Of a stretch of 64,000 nt of DNA, positions 20,421 through 29,541 are shown piece by piece (position 1 is the first letter of the stretch; each line of letters opens with the position of its first letter). The notes below the pieces were generated by a model that worked only from the letters and a program-made list of their open reading frames with translations, was not told the DNA's origin and ran no database searches. The stretch is taken from positions 1 to 64,000 of the forward strand of contig CAMEGQ010000001.1 in the NCBI GenBank assembly GCA_945916235.1, in the 5' to 3' direction. The position numbers and the translations under genes were made by a program. The DNA is from an uncultured Porphyromonadaceae bacterium. GTDB taxonomy: Bacteria; Bacteroidota; Bacteroidia; Bacteroidales; Muribaculaceae.

Positions 20421-21535
20421 ACGGGTAGGGCCATTAGGCCAATTTCTTTGATATTCTGAGCCGCATTGATGTCGCGGTCGTGGTGGGTTCCACATTCGGG
20501 ACACGTCCACCTCCGCACAGATAGCGGCATTTTGTTCATCCGATGACCGCAGTTATTGCACAGCTTGCTTGAAGGAGCGAAGCGGTCAATTACTCGGTAT
20601 CCTACTCCATACCACTCGCATTTATAGGCGAGCTGGCGGTAGAACTCTCCGAGTCCGGCATCGGCAAAGCTGTACGCAAGGTGGTGGTTCTTCATCATCC
20701 CCTTTACGTTCAGATCCTCCACACAGATACAACTCACTTGGTTCTCGTGAGTCAGTCTGTATGTGAGTTTATGTAAGAAGTCGCTTCTGCGGTGAGCGAC
20801 TTTGGAATAAAGGCGAGCGACATGCAGCTTTGCTTTGGCGTAGTTGGAAGAGTCTTTCTTCTTGCGCGAAAGCAAACGCTGCATGCGAGCCAACCGCAGC
20901 GAAGCGTTCTTTGACAATTTGGGAGAAGCAATCTTTTCGCCGGTTGACAGCGTTGCGAAATGCGTCAAGCCGGTATCAATACCTATGGTTGTTTCGCGCA
21001 ATACCTTCTTCTGAGGCAGTGGCGTGAAGCTGTCTTCTACCAGGCAGGATGCGTAGTATCTACCGTCACACTCCTTGATGATGGTGACGCGCTTCAGCTC
21101 GCCGTAGAATCGTCTGTGGAACTTGCAACGTATGGCATTATTCCCACGGAACTTCATGATTTCAAGAAGTCCGTGGCAGAAGTCAACCTTGCTTAAACGA
21201 GGGCAGTTGAACCTTTGTACTCCGAATTTCTTCTTGAAGTTCGGGAACTTGGCGTTTTTCTTGAAGAAGTTATGGTATGCCGCATTCATCTGGCGGATGG
21301 CATACGAAAGGCTTTCCGCGTTTACCTCACGTAGCCACTCGTATTCATTCTTCAACTCACGTTGCATCTTGTTCACCAAGTCAAACTCTCCGAGGTTCTT
21401 CTGTTCCTCCTTCCATGCGCGAGACTTCGTATCGAGCGCCCAGTTATACACAAAGCGCACGCAACCGAAATGCTTGGCAAGGAGTACTTGCTGCTCTTCG
21501 GTGGGGTAGATACGGTATTTATAGCCTCGCAACAT
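20291..21535 (-). CDS. tnpB: TnpB/OrfB RNA-guided nuclease, 414 aa
   Basis: RuvC D/E/D motifs intact. Confidence 0.93.
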   Translation of the reverse strand: MLRGYKYRIYPTEEQQVLLAKHFGCVRFVYNWALDTKSRAWKEEQKNLGEFDLVNKMQRELKNEYEWLREVNAESLSYAIRQMNAAYHNFFKKNAKFPNFKKKFGVQRFNCPRLSKVDFCHGLLEIMKFRGNNAIRCKFHRRFYGELKRVTIIKECDGRYYASCLVEDSFTPLPQKKVLRETTIGIDTGLTHFATLSTGEKIASPKLSKNASLRLARMQRLLSRKKKDSSNYAKAKLHVARLYSKVAHRRSDFLHKLTYRLTHENQVSCICVEDLNVKGMMKNHHLAYSFADAGLGEFYRQLAYKCEWYGVGYRVIDRFAPSSKLCNNCGHRMNKMPLSVRRWTCPECGTHHDRDINAAQNIKEIGLMALPVQRGEVKPVEKPPVDDRATKHLRSDAPKKQEKSVRTSHKPISL

Positions 21536-21546
21536 GGTGATAGGGA

Positions 21547-21810
21547 TTAGTCGTTAGCAGATTCCTCTTCGAGTTTGAAACGTGCGCCACATTTGGGGCA
21601 GGTGATGGTGTTATTCTCTTTTTCGGAATAGAATAACTCTGTTACATCACATCCTATTGCATCAGCAATCCTTAGTAGAATTTCGGCAGAAGGGTTTCCA
21701 TTTATATGGGTACTAAGAGTAATTCTTGTTATACCCATTTTAGATGCAACCTCTGTAACTGTTGTGCCATATTTCTTTATGGCTTCTTTAATTATTAGCT
21801 TTTCTATCAT
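21547..21810 (-). CDS. XRE-like HTH protein with CPKCGARFKLEEE tail
   Basis: HTH TTVTEVASKMGITRITLSTHI. Confidence 0.85.
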   Translation of the reverse strand: MIEKLIIKEAIKKYGTTVTEVASKMGITRITLSTHINGNPSAEILLRIADAIGCDVTELFYSEKENNTITCPKCGARFKLEEESAND

Positions 21811-21855
21811 CGTAGTATTTGTTTAATTCCGATGCAAAGATACAATTTATATCTA

Positions 21856-21941
21856 TATGTAAAACGATGGTATTACTAAACTATGTTAAACGTATTCGAA
21901 TAATATATCAAATAGTTTTGTATGTAAAACGATTGTATTAC
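21856..21941. promoter_or_regulatory. Direct-repeat operator pair between HTH and cassette of copy 3
   Basis: TATGTAAAACGATGGTATTAC (21856-21876) and TATGTAAAACGATTGTATTAC (21921-21941). Confidence 0.75.
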
Positions 21942-21975
21942 ATTTGCAGCGTGAAACCAATAAACAACACGCGAT

Positions 21976-22269
21976 ATGAGAGCAAATAACTTCAACAAGA
22001 GCGAGATTTTCAAAACGGCTTGGCGTTGCTACCGCAAGCATTCTGACAGCATGACCTTTGGCGACTGCCTCCGTTGGGCATGGAAGAAGGCGTGGGAAAA
22101 TCTTCGCAAGACCAATGCCGGTGCTTATGCTTGCGCCATCCTCCGCAAGGAGAAGGACTACTGGAAGAAGTACGACGAGCGGAACCGCATGGCCTACTCC
22201 AAGGTACGCTTCGGTAGGAACGACTGGGCAGCCGACTATGGCCGCCGCTACGCTCGCTTCGCTGTGTAA
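21976..22269 (+). CDS. Cassette 97-aa basic protein
   Basis: Conserved in copies 2 and 4. Confidence 0.85.
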   Translation: MRANNFNKSEIFKTAWRCYRKHSDSMTFGDCLRWAWKKAWENLRKTNAGAYACAILRKEKDYWKKYDERNRMAYSKVRFGRNDWAADYGRRYARFAV

Positions 22270-22311
22270 TATAATAGGTATAGGAACATCAACCCAAAAA
22301 CATATTGTATT

Positions 22312-22548
22312 ATGAGAAAGAAATCAAGAATCGAAGCGCAGCGCATCGCATCGTGTGAGCGGATCATGAAGGCGTTCAGTGGAGCAACCGTCATCTCCAC
22401 CATCCAGGTAGCCGACGGGACAATCGGCAAGTGTGTACACAGTGACGGACTGAAGGAAGTAATGTTCATCCCCTTGGAGGTGGATGGCCAACACTACCGG
22501 GCCATGAGATTTGTAAGACAACTTAGTGCAAGGGAGGGCCGCGTATGA
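22312..22548 (+). CDS. Cassette 78-aa protein
   Basis: Conserved in copies 2 and 4. Confidence 0.85.
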   Translation: MRKKSRIEAQRIASCERIMKAFSGATVISTIQVADGTIGKCVHSDGLKEVMFIPLEVDGQHYRAMRFVRQLSAREGRV

Positions 22549-22919
22549 AGACGAACAATGAAGACCTGACGAAAGAGCGTGTAGAACAGATGCTGAGAGA
22601 GTACTTCGGCCAGTCGCTCAGAACATTGCACGTCAAGGAATCGGTGCTCTGCATCCATGCTAACATATGCTACGACAACTTCAAGACCGAGTACACCGTA
22701 AGGCGCGAGCTGATAGAGCTGCTGCCTATGGTACGCATCGAGCTGGAGCGAGGCTATACGGATGAAGTCATGCTCGACGCCATCTACTGCGCCGACCTGG
22801 AGGATAAGACTATCTATGTAAGTGGTATAGGTGGCGTGCTCAAGCCCACAACGCTACATGAGTTCCTTATCGAATACCTTGATAACAGGGAACTGGATCA
22901 AGTTAAACCTATTGTATAA
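22545..22919 (+). CDS. Cassette 124-aa protein
   Basis: Conserved in all copies. Confidence 0.85.
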   Translation: MKTNNEDLTKERVEQMLREYFGQSLRTLHVKESVLCIHANICYDNFKTEYTVRRELIELLPMVRIELERGYTDEVMLDAIYCADLEDKTIYVSGIGGVLKPTTLHEFLIEYLDNRELDQVKPIV

Positions 22920-22938
22920 CGTAACAACCCTGTTAACT

Positions 22939-23046
22939 ATGATTGAGACATTATATCAGTGCGTAGCATTTTGCGTGTTCCTGTTCGGAGGGATGTACCT
23001 CTACTACCTCAGAGTAAGAAAGCCTGGAGATAAGTTCTTTATGTAG
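22939..23046 (+). CDS. Cassette 35-aa TM peptide
   Basis: MIETLYQCVAFCVFLFGGMYLYYLRVRKPGDKFFM. Confidence 0.72.
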   Translation: MIETLYQCVAFCVFLFGGMYLYYLRVRKPGDKFFM

Positions 23047-23066
23047 CGCCAAACGCCGACGGAAAG

Positions 23067-23230
23067 ATGCTGAAAGAGTATATATCATCCAACCACTCCA
23101 AATACCTTATCAAGTATCACGTCATCCTGGTATGTAAGTACCGAAGGTATGTGATGCTTGATAAGACAATGGATGATGCCTTGAAGCTCCTCCCAATTTG
23201 TCGCCGCTACAGATAGTTAGGAAAATTAAA
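23067..23230 (+). pseudogene. tnpA: tnpA remnant with core deleted
   Basis: MLKEYISSNHSKYLIKYHVILVCKYRRYVMLDK then a jump to DNA matching the ..LQIVRKLK region. Confidence 0.75.
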
Positions 23231-23249
23231 CTTTTTAAATATAAGAGAT

Positions 23250-23711
23250 ATGACAACATTTTACATTGCAACAGTTAAGTGCGAAAAGACAATGGAGAGT
23301 GGCGCTGTAAAGCGCGTCTCTGAGAAACTGCTGGTAGATGCGTTGAGCTTTACCGAGTGCGAGGCCATGGTGACGGAGTATATGCAGCCGCAAGAGTTTG
23401 AGGTGGCTGGAATCGCCAAAACGAAATACTGTGAACTGATCCGCAAGTACACGGTGAACGAGGAGGGTAAACGGGAATATGAGGTAAACGGTGACGAGTC
23501 TTTCTTCGATGTGAAGGTATGCTTCATGATGCTTGATGAGAAATCGGGTGAGGATAAGAAGAGTTACACCAACCTCTTGGTGTTTGCCAAGGATATTGAT
23601 GATGCCCGCCGCATGGTAATCAGCGCCATGAAGGGAACAATGGCCGGCTACACCATCGAGAGCATCAAGAAGACCAACATTGTGGACCATGTTTCACTGC
23701 TTGAAAAGTAA
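23250..23711 (+). CDS. Hypothetical protein, 153 aa
   Basis: ORF. Confidence 0.6.
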   Translation: MTTFYIATVKCEKTMESGAVKRVSEKLLVDALSFTECEAMVTEYMQPQEFEVAGIAKTKYCELIRKYTVNEEGKREYEVNGDESFFDVKVCFMMLDEKSGEDKKSYTNLLVFAKDIDDARRMVISAMKGTMAGYTIESIKKTNIVDHVSLLEK

Positions 23712-23716
23712 ATTTT

Positions 23717-23938
23717 ATGGAATGGTTTGAAATCTATTGGTTTGGTCTGTTCTTCAGTCTGATTCTGACTTTCGCCCTCTTCACTAACGACACGCTGTAC
23801 GGATTCAATGGCAGCTGGAAGCGAAGGGTAATCTTTGTTGCCATGTGCTTAGGCTCCTTCGCCACGTTAATCTTCGTGTGCTTTGTCATGGTCTATGCCG
23901 TAGCCTCTTATCTTATCGAACGCAACAATCGCAAGTAG
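23717..23938 (+). CDS. Small membrane protein, 73 aa
   Basis: Two hydrophobic segments. Confidence 0.55.
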   Translation: MEWFEIYWFGLFFSLILTFALFTNDTLYGFNGSWKRRVIFVAMCLGSFATLIFVCFVMVYAVASYLIERNNRK

Positions 23939-24000
23939 CGAGGTCTGTAATCATTAATCACTGATAACTAAATAGTAATCACTAATCACGGATGACTAAT

Positions 24001-24975
24001 ATGGAATCACTCAACTTAGACGCCAAGGATGCGGCCAAGATGCTGGGCGTAACCAAGGAGACGATCTATAACTACATCAAGAACGGTGTGCTGGACGGTG
24101 AGAAGCGCGGAGGCAAGGTTTTCGTTAAGAAAGCCTCGGTGGAGCAATTTGCCCGGCTCGACACCGACACCTTGATGCGGCAACAGATAGCGGTCGATGC
24201 GATGGTCGAGCGACTGAAGGAGGACGCGGTGTATTACAGCGACTGCCTTAAACGGAAGGCCCACCAGAAGGCGCTGATACGAAGCAAACTAAACGAGCAG
24301 GACTATATGATGAAGCTCATCAGGCGCCGCAACCTCTTCGCCACCTTCTTGAACACCCTGCTCAAGGTCTATGACGAAGAGACGGATGATAAGCGAACGG
24401 TTGAAATCTGCTCGCGGGTCATCATGGATTGCCAGTCGCTCGATGATGTGGCCGACGATTACGGTCTGAGCCGTGAGCGCATTCGCTGCATCTTGGAAAA
24501 GGGTGTACAAAGGATGAGTAACGTCACCAAATACACCCAGCTTCGCCAGCGAAACATCTATCTGGAGGAAGAGAACAAGCGGATGCAGCGCCTGATTGCC
24601 GAGTTGAAGCAACAGCTTGCCAAAGGATTCGAGGAGAGCAAGGTAACCGGTGTGGCCACCCTGTTCGGTCTGAAGCAACAGGTTATTAACGACATGCTGC
24701 CCAATAGCATCTTGGGCCTCAGGATGATAGATCTTGACGTTTGCATCAGCGTCCGAACGTTTAATGGTGTGAGGGCAATCGGTGTTGATACCCTTTATGA
24801 TCTGGTGCAAAAGCGAGATGATGATATATTATCCACGCGCAATGTGGGGCGAAAAACCCTTGCCGAGTGCCGCAATGTGCTGGCTCATTTCGGCCTGAAA
24901 CTTGGTATGACTACCGACGAGATTTATGCCTTCATGATGGCTGAATCGAACGTAAACAACAACAAAACCATCTGA
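24001..24975 (+). CDS. Regulator: MerR/excisionase-type HTH + sigma region 4-like HTH + RpoA-CTD-like domain
   Basis: AKMLGVTKETIYNYIKNGVLDGEKRGGKVFVKK; DDVADDYGLSRERIRCILEKGVQRM; TLYDLVQKRDDDILSTRNVGRKTLAECRNVLAHFGLKLGM. Confidence 0.7.
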   Translation: MESLNLDAKDAAKMLGVTKETIYNYIKNGVLDGEKRGGKVFVKKASVEQFARLDTDTLMRQQIAVDAMVERLKEDAVYYSDCLKRKAHQKALIRSKLNEQDYMMKLIRRRNLFATFLNTLLKVYDEETDDKRTVEICSRVIMDCQSLDDVADDYGLSRERIRCILEKGVQRMSNVTKYTQLRQRNIYLEEENKRMQRLIAELKQQLAKGFEESKVTGVATLFGLKQQVINDMLPNSILGLRMIDLDVCISVRTFNGVRAIGVDTLYDLVQKRDDDILSTRNVGRKTLAECRNVLAHFGLKLGMTTDEIYAFMMAESNVNNNKTI

Positions 24976-24979
24976 CGCT

Positions 24980-25177
24980 ATGGCTTATCTTAATTTTAAA
25001 TCCGACCGCGACCGCCAGGCGGTCTGCCTCTTCCACGTAGAGACCGAGGAGGATATGTTGAACTACCGCATTCGTGAGCTCGAAAGCGCCCCAGCCAATG
25101 AACGCAACGAGCGACTGATTAAAGCACTCCGTGCGCAACGCACGGAACTGATTGTACGCAACATTTCACGCTATTAG
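24980..25177 (+). CDS. Hypothetical protein, 65 aa
   Basis: ORF. Confidence 0.5.
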   Translation: MAYLNFKSDRDRQAVCLFHVETEEDMLNYRIRELESAPANERNERLIKALRAQRTELIVRNISRY

Positions 25178-25181
25178 CCCT

Positions 25182-25499
25182 ATGGAACTACCAAACAACG
25201 ATCTGATGGCACCGCTAAAGACCATCTTCGAGCAGCGCAAGCGAGGCTTCCCCCTACCCCTCCGATTGCGCGACGCCACCTACCACCTCTGCCTGGAGGA
25301 CACCAACGCCATGCTCCTGCTCTCCTACTGGAAAGCCGAAGGAAAGCCCTTCCCCTTGAGCGTGCGAAACGCCAAAGAGAACATCAAAGGCTGCATGGTC
25401 ATCTCCTTCACCGACCAAGACGGCAACAGCTTCAACCTCTTAGAACGAGCACTCTTAGAGCTTGAAGCAAAAGCCCAAATCAAGGTCGTAGTCAAGTAA
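25182..25499 (+). CDS. Hypothetical protein, about 105 aa
   Basis: ORF, start MELPNNDLM. Confidence 0.55.
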   Translation: MELPNNDLMAPLKTIFEQRKRGFPLPLRLRDATYHLCLEDTNAMLLLSYWKAEGKPFPLSVRNAKENIKGCMVISFTDQDGNSFNLLERALLELEAKAQIKVVVK

Positions 25500-25536
25500 C
25501 TGCTAACTAAAAACCAATCACTAATCACTAAAACAA

Positions 25537-26091
25537 ATGGATATTAAATTGTTAGAAGGAGGTTGCATCCCCACCAAAGGCAGCGAAGGCGCAGCCGGTT
25601 ACGACCTCTATGTAGCGCAAGATACCGTCATCAACCCTCGCGGTGTGAACTGCGGCCGTACACTGGTTCCGCTCCATCTCTGCATGGAAATCCCCGAAGG
25701 TCAAGAGGCCCTCATCGACCCCCGCAGCGGCTGTTCAGCCAAAGGCATGCCAGGCATCAGCAAGGATGTGTTTGATTTTATCATGGGCCAGTATAATACA
25801 GACTGCAACCATCTGAGCGAGGAGCAAAGAAAGCGTATCGACAAAGAGATAACCGACAACATGAACCGCTTCGATGCCGACGTGCTGGAGGGCAAGATAG
25901 ACTCCGACTACCGCGGCATTATCTCCGTCATCGTCCACAGTCACGAAGATCGTCCATTCGTCGTCACGAAGGGCACCCGCATAGCTCAGATCACCTTCAT
26001 CAAGGTAGAGAGCCCCACCTTCCATCAGGTAGAAAACCTAAGCACCACCCCGCGCCAGGAAGGAGGCTTCGGGCATACAGGGATATTATAA
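25537..26091 (+). CDS. dut: dUTPase with inserted helical segment
   Basis: AAGYDLYV, PRSGCSAKG, DSDYRGIISVIVHS, RQEGGFGHTG motifs. Confidence 0.88.
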   Translation: MDIKLLEGGCIPTKGSEGAAGYDLYVAQDTVINPRGVNCGRTLVPLHLCMEIPEGQEALIDPRSGCSAKGMPGISKDVFDFIMGQYNTDCNHLSEEQRKRIDKEITDNMNRFDADVLEGKIDSDYRGIISVIVHSHEDRPFVVTKGTRIAQITFIKVESPTFHQVENLSTTPRQEGGFGHTGIL

Positions 26092-26115
26092 TCATTTAAT
26101 CGCATAATTGTAGAT

Positions 26116-26799
26116 ATGGAAACTATTAACAACGACTTTGATGTGCGTTTGGGCCTGCTAAGAGAAACCGGGTACAACGTAGAGGTTGCGCAGAAATGTT
26201 TGGATTTCGTGCGTGGTGTCAATGAGGTTAAGAAGCATGAATCATCAAGCGACAGACTGGCAGATGGTGTTTACCTTATTGACACAAAGGGTAATGCAGT
26301 GCGCTACGTTGGTGAAGATACCGAAACCGTAAACGATACAGCTTATATCGGTGTCGTACAGGGTAGCCACAGCGTAGCCATTTCCCTATACGATGCAAGT
26401 AAGAAAGAAATTACGCTTACATCAAAGGGAAACGATAAAAAACACGGCGGCTATAAATACAAATATACGGACGCAGTGCAGGACTGGGACGGCGAAGCAA
26501 ACACCGAAAGGCTAAAGCAAATAGGGCTTAATCCTGCTATCCAGCTAAAGGATGGCGAGTATATCCCGTCACTGGCAGAAATGTACCTAATCAGCCTAAA
26601 CCTCAAGGTTATTAACGCTGCTATTCGTTTTGTAGGTGGCGAATATATATCAGACTGTTGCTGGAGCAGCACCGAGTACAGCGCGACATCCTCGTGGTTT
26701 TTGAACCTATACAACGGCGGCGCTGGCACTGGCACTAATGATTCAGTCTATCGCAGAGTTCGCCCCGTTAAGCATTTTTCCGATAATCAAAACGCATGA
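26116..26799 (+). CDS. Protein with C-terminal CLec/DUF1566-like domain
   Basis: CCWSSTEYSATSSWFLNLYNGG...YRRVRPVK. Confidence 0.65.
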   Translation: METINNDFDVRLGLLRETGYNVEVAQKCLDFVRGVNEVKKHESSSDRLADGVYLIDTKGNAVRYVGEDTETVNDTAYIGVVQGSHSVAISLYDASKKEITLTSKGNDKKHGGYKYKYTDAVQDWDGEANTERLKQIGLNPAIQLKDGEYIPSLAEMYLISLNLKVINAAIRFVGGEYISDCCWSSTEYSATSSWFLNLYNGGAGTGTNDSVYRRVRPVKHFSDNQNA

Positions 26800-26839
26800 T
26801 GGTTTTAAAATATTAGAGGAACTGAAAAAGTAAGGAAAA

Positions 26840-26995
26840 ATGAGACTAAGAATCGCAAGAAAGATTACCGCATCATACAGAAAGAAAAAACGAAACGGTG
26901 AGTATGAAAAGAAAGAAAGCACACTTCATCTTTATCCTAAGTATTGCCCTATCTGCGGAAAACCATACAATGAAAAAGAGGTAAAGGAGGAGTGA
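26840..26995 (+). CDS. 51-aa zinc-ribbon-like protein (missed by ORF track)
   Basis: MRLRIARKITASYRKKKRNGEYEKKESTLHLYPKYCPICGKPYNEKEVKEE. Confidence 0.6.
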   Translation: MRLRIARKITASYRKKKRNGEYEKKESTLHLYPKYCPICGKPYNEKEVKEE

Positions 26996-26997
26996 AT

Positions 26998-27252
26998 ATG
27001 GAAGCAAGTTTATACATTATAAAATATAACGATGTCGAAAGCTTTGATTTATCCGAAGCGAAATGGATTGATGCATCGCTATCTCAGCCAGAGCAGGATG
27101 TCGAGGTTATTGTGCTGCTAAAAACGGTTTCAGAAGGAATCTATAAGATAGCCTTCGGACATATCGTAGATAAAAGCAAATGCGTTGATTATAACGGATG
27201 GAATATTGAGGGTGTAAGGTATTGGATTCCTTGTCCAGAAATGCCAAAATAA
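26998..27252 (+). CDS. Hypothetical protein, 84 aa
   Basis: ORF; AGGAGG upstream. Confidence 0.55.
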   Translation: MEASLYIIKYNDVESFDLSEAKWIDASLSQPEQDVEVIVLLKTVSEGIYKIAFGHIVDKSKCVDYNGWNIEGVRYWIPCPEMPK

Positions 27253-27266
27253 TAGGAGATTGAGTC

Positions 27267-27473
27267 ATGGAAAGAAAGGTTGGTAGCAAGTTTAAGTTTG
27301 GAGATACAGTCTTGAAAGTAATAGAAAGAGAAGAAGAGCCTTATTGCAATGGTTGTTTTTTGTTTGACCATGATTTGTCATGCAGTAAAAGTTCGATATA
27401 TAGTTTGACAGGTGATTGCATTTGGTACAGTAGGAGTGATAAAAAAGATGTAATTTTTGAAGAAGTAAAATAA
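27267..27473 (+). CDS. Cys-rich small protein, paralogue of 18487-18708
   Basis: Shared pattern. Confidence 0.65.
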   Translation: MERKVGSKFKFGDTVLKVIEREEEPYCNGCFLFDHDLSCSKSSIYSLTGDCIWYSRSDKKDVIFEEVK

Positions 27474-27490
27474 AAAGCAGGAGATTTGAT

Positions 27491-27907
27491 ATGATAGAAT
27501 ATATTAGCTTTAATATTAAGAAGGGTGGCTTGACGCACACTATTAGTATTGACACCGATATTGATGGCCATCTGCCGTATGACTTGGCAGAGGCATTCTC
27601 TGAGGTTATTCGTCTGACCTATACTAACCCAAATATAGTCATTGAGGAGCTTGTGGCTAAATATGGGTTGCCAGAAAGTTTAAAACAATCTATCCGTGAG
27701 AATATTGACTACGTGACTTGGCATAAGCCTGATTTTGTGCCCAATATCAAAGAGCCTATATTCGTCGTATTCGAGGATGATAGTGAGAAACCTTTCGTTA
27801 TCAATGATATTATCGATGACAATGAATGGGAGCATTTTGTAAATGATAAGAAGCCGAAGCAATGGTGCTATCTCAAAGAAGTTTTGAAGGAGTGTGTCAA
27901 GATATGA
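27491..27907 (+). CDS. Hypothetical protein, 138 aa
   Basis: ORF. Confidence 0.55.
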   Translation: MIEYISFNIKKGGLTHTISIDTDIDGHLPYDLAEAFSEVIRLTYTNPNIVIEELVAKYGLPESLKQSIRENIDYVTWHKPDFVPNIKEPIFVVFEDDSEKPFVINDIIDDNEWEHFVNDKKPKQWCYLKEVLKECVKI

Positions 27908-28209
27908 TACCAAAGAAGATTTATCTGAACTACGTCAATGAGGATGACGATGAAAAGACTTGGAGTGAAGAGCCTGTTAGCGTGAATGACTGCGATATGC
28001 AGAACCGTGAATATACTGACCTCTCAAAGGTCATCCATGATGCAAGCGAAGAGCCAGAAGAAGAACTTATATTATGTGACAGTGTTCATCTCCGCTACTT
28101 TGTCGGTTGCTGGAACAGGAATTTTCCATGGGCTAATTATTGCAAGATACATGGCATTACACGATGGGCATACGTCAAGGATATATTCCCGAAAGGAGGT
28201 GAGCAATGA
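27904..28209 (+). CDS. Hypothetical protein, about 101 aa
   Basis: ATGA overlaps with both neighbours. Confidence 0.55.
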   Translation: MIPKKIYLNYVNEDDDEKTWSEEPVSVNDCDMQNREYTDLSKVIHDASEEPEEELILCDSVHLRYFVGCWNRNFPWANYCKIHGITRWAYVKDIFPKGGEQ

Positions 28210-28466
28210 ACGATAGATATACCTGGAATGACCTACTCGCTGATATTAGCAAGCTGAGTAACGAAGAGCGTAATACGCCTGTTGCTGTTGCTGGTGAGAA
28301 TACGCCATTTACATGTGATGTGAAGTTTTCAAGAGTACCGAGAGACATGTATTGGCATGAGGATTTTGGAGATGAGTGTGTCTATGAGGATGAGATGGAA
28401 GATATTAAGCCAGAGGATTGCACACTTGTTGCCAAGAAAGGAACGCTGTATTTTGATGTATATTAA
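28206..28466 (+). CDS. Hypothetical protein, 86 aa
   Basis: AAAGGAGGTGAGCAATG upstream. Confidence 0.6.
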   Translation: MNDRYTWNDLLADISKLSNEERNTPVAVAGENTPFTCDVKFSRVPRDMYWHEDFGDECVYEDEMEDIKPEDCTLVAKKGTLYFDVY

Positions 28467-28477
28467 AAATTAGCGAA

Positions 28478-28864
28478 ATGAACAGAGAAATTAAATTCAG
28501 AGCCAAGTGCAAGGACAATGGCGATTGGGTATATGGTAGCTATATTCAGTCGTATAACAACAATGATTGGATTGTGCAAGGCGGTGATTTCTTTGCCGTT
28601 GACAGCGATACGGTCTGCCAGTTCACGGGATTCCATGACGAGGAAGGAAAGGAGATATATGAGGAGGATATATTTTATTACGTTTTCAAGAGGATAAAAT
28701 ATATAGTGTACTTCAACAACATCACAGGTAGATTCAGCTTTGCTGCTTTGGGGGCTTATGATATACGGAATAGGTCAATGCACAATTTGTGGATGAACTT
28801 TAATTTATATAGCCGTGTAATTGGCAATAAATTCGATAATCCCGAACTATTAGAGAATGATTAA
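28478..28864 (+). CDS. YopX-family phage protein
   Basis: MNREIKFRAKCKDNGDWVYGSYIQS...QFTGFHDEEGKEIYEEDI. Confidence 0.8.
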   Translation: MNREIKFRAKCKDNGDWVYGSYIQSYNNNDWIVQGGDFFAVDSDTVCQFTGFHDEEGKEIYEEDIFYYVFKRIKYIVYFNNITGRFSFAALGAYDIRNRSMHNLWMNFNLYSRVIGNKFDNPELLEND

Positions 28865-28880
28865 TCATAAGATATAAGAT

Positions 28881-29483
28881 ATGAAAGAAATTATCATTGA
28901 TGGTGTAACATACATTTGTACGCCGAAAGAAGAGCAATCGGTAAAGAAAGTAGATCATGAGTATGTTGACCTTGGATTGCCGAGCGGTCGGCTGTGGGCT
29001 ATTTGTAATATAGGCGCTGAAAAACCTACTGATTGTGGCGATTACTTCGCTTGGGGAGCTGTTGAGCCGTACAATCTTGATAATTTTAATATGGACAATT
29101 ACGATAATACAGAAGCGGACAAGCTAACAGATATAGATGATGCGCACGATGCCGCAAAGGTATTGTGGGGTGATGAGTGGAGAATACCGAATCTTACTGA
29201 TTTTGATGAACTGATTGAACACTGCACGTATGATTCGGAAGTTATTGACGGAATTATGTGTGGCGTGTTTACATCTAAAGCGAACAATCAAAAGATTGTT
29301 ATGCCTGCCGCAGGCTGCTTTGGTGTCTGTTCGCTCAGCAGCCGTGGCAGACGCGGTTACTACTGGAGTCGGTCGTTCGATACGTCATCGTACGCTGGTA
29401 TGCTGTACTTCAATTCCAGTGAACGGGACCCCTATGCCGGTTACCGCAAACACGGGTACTCTGTGCGTCCCGTGCGGTGTTAG
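28881..29483 (+). CDS. FISUMP/CLec-type domain protein, 200 aa
   Basis: EYVDLGLPSGRLWAICNIGA...FAWG...YYWSRSFDTSSYAGMLYFNSS...HGYSVRPVRC. Confidence 0.7.
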   Translation: MKEIIIDGVTYICTPKEEQSVKKVDHEYVDLGLPSGRLWAICNIGAEKPTDCGDYFAWGAVEPYNLDNFNMDNYDNTEADKLTDIDDAHDAAKVLWGDEWRIPNLTDFDELIEHCTYDSEVIDGIMCGVFTSKANNQKIVMPAAGCFGVCSLSSRGRRGYYWSRSFDTSSYAGMLYFNSSERDPYAGYRKHGYSVRPVRC

Positions 29484-29541
29484 TTCAGAATTTACTCCAC
29501 AAAATTATAAACAACAAAATCTTTAAATAAATATTTTTTGT

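Larger units (their letters stand above)
20275..23230 (-). mobile_element. IS200/IS605-type element copy 3 (tnpA remnant, left end deleted)
   Basis: Right end GGTAGTTGAC (minus) at 20275; same gene set; tnpA remnant to about 23230. Confidence 0.87.

Noticed and set aside
28881-29483. FISUMP gene 3' end as a VR of the TR at 60565
   Set aside because: Protein pattern similar but nucleotide sequences do not align outside adenine positions
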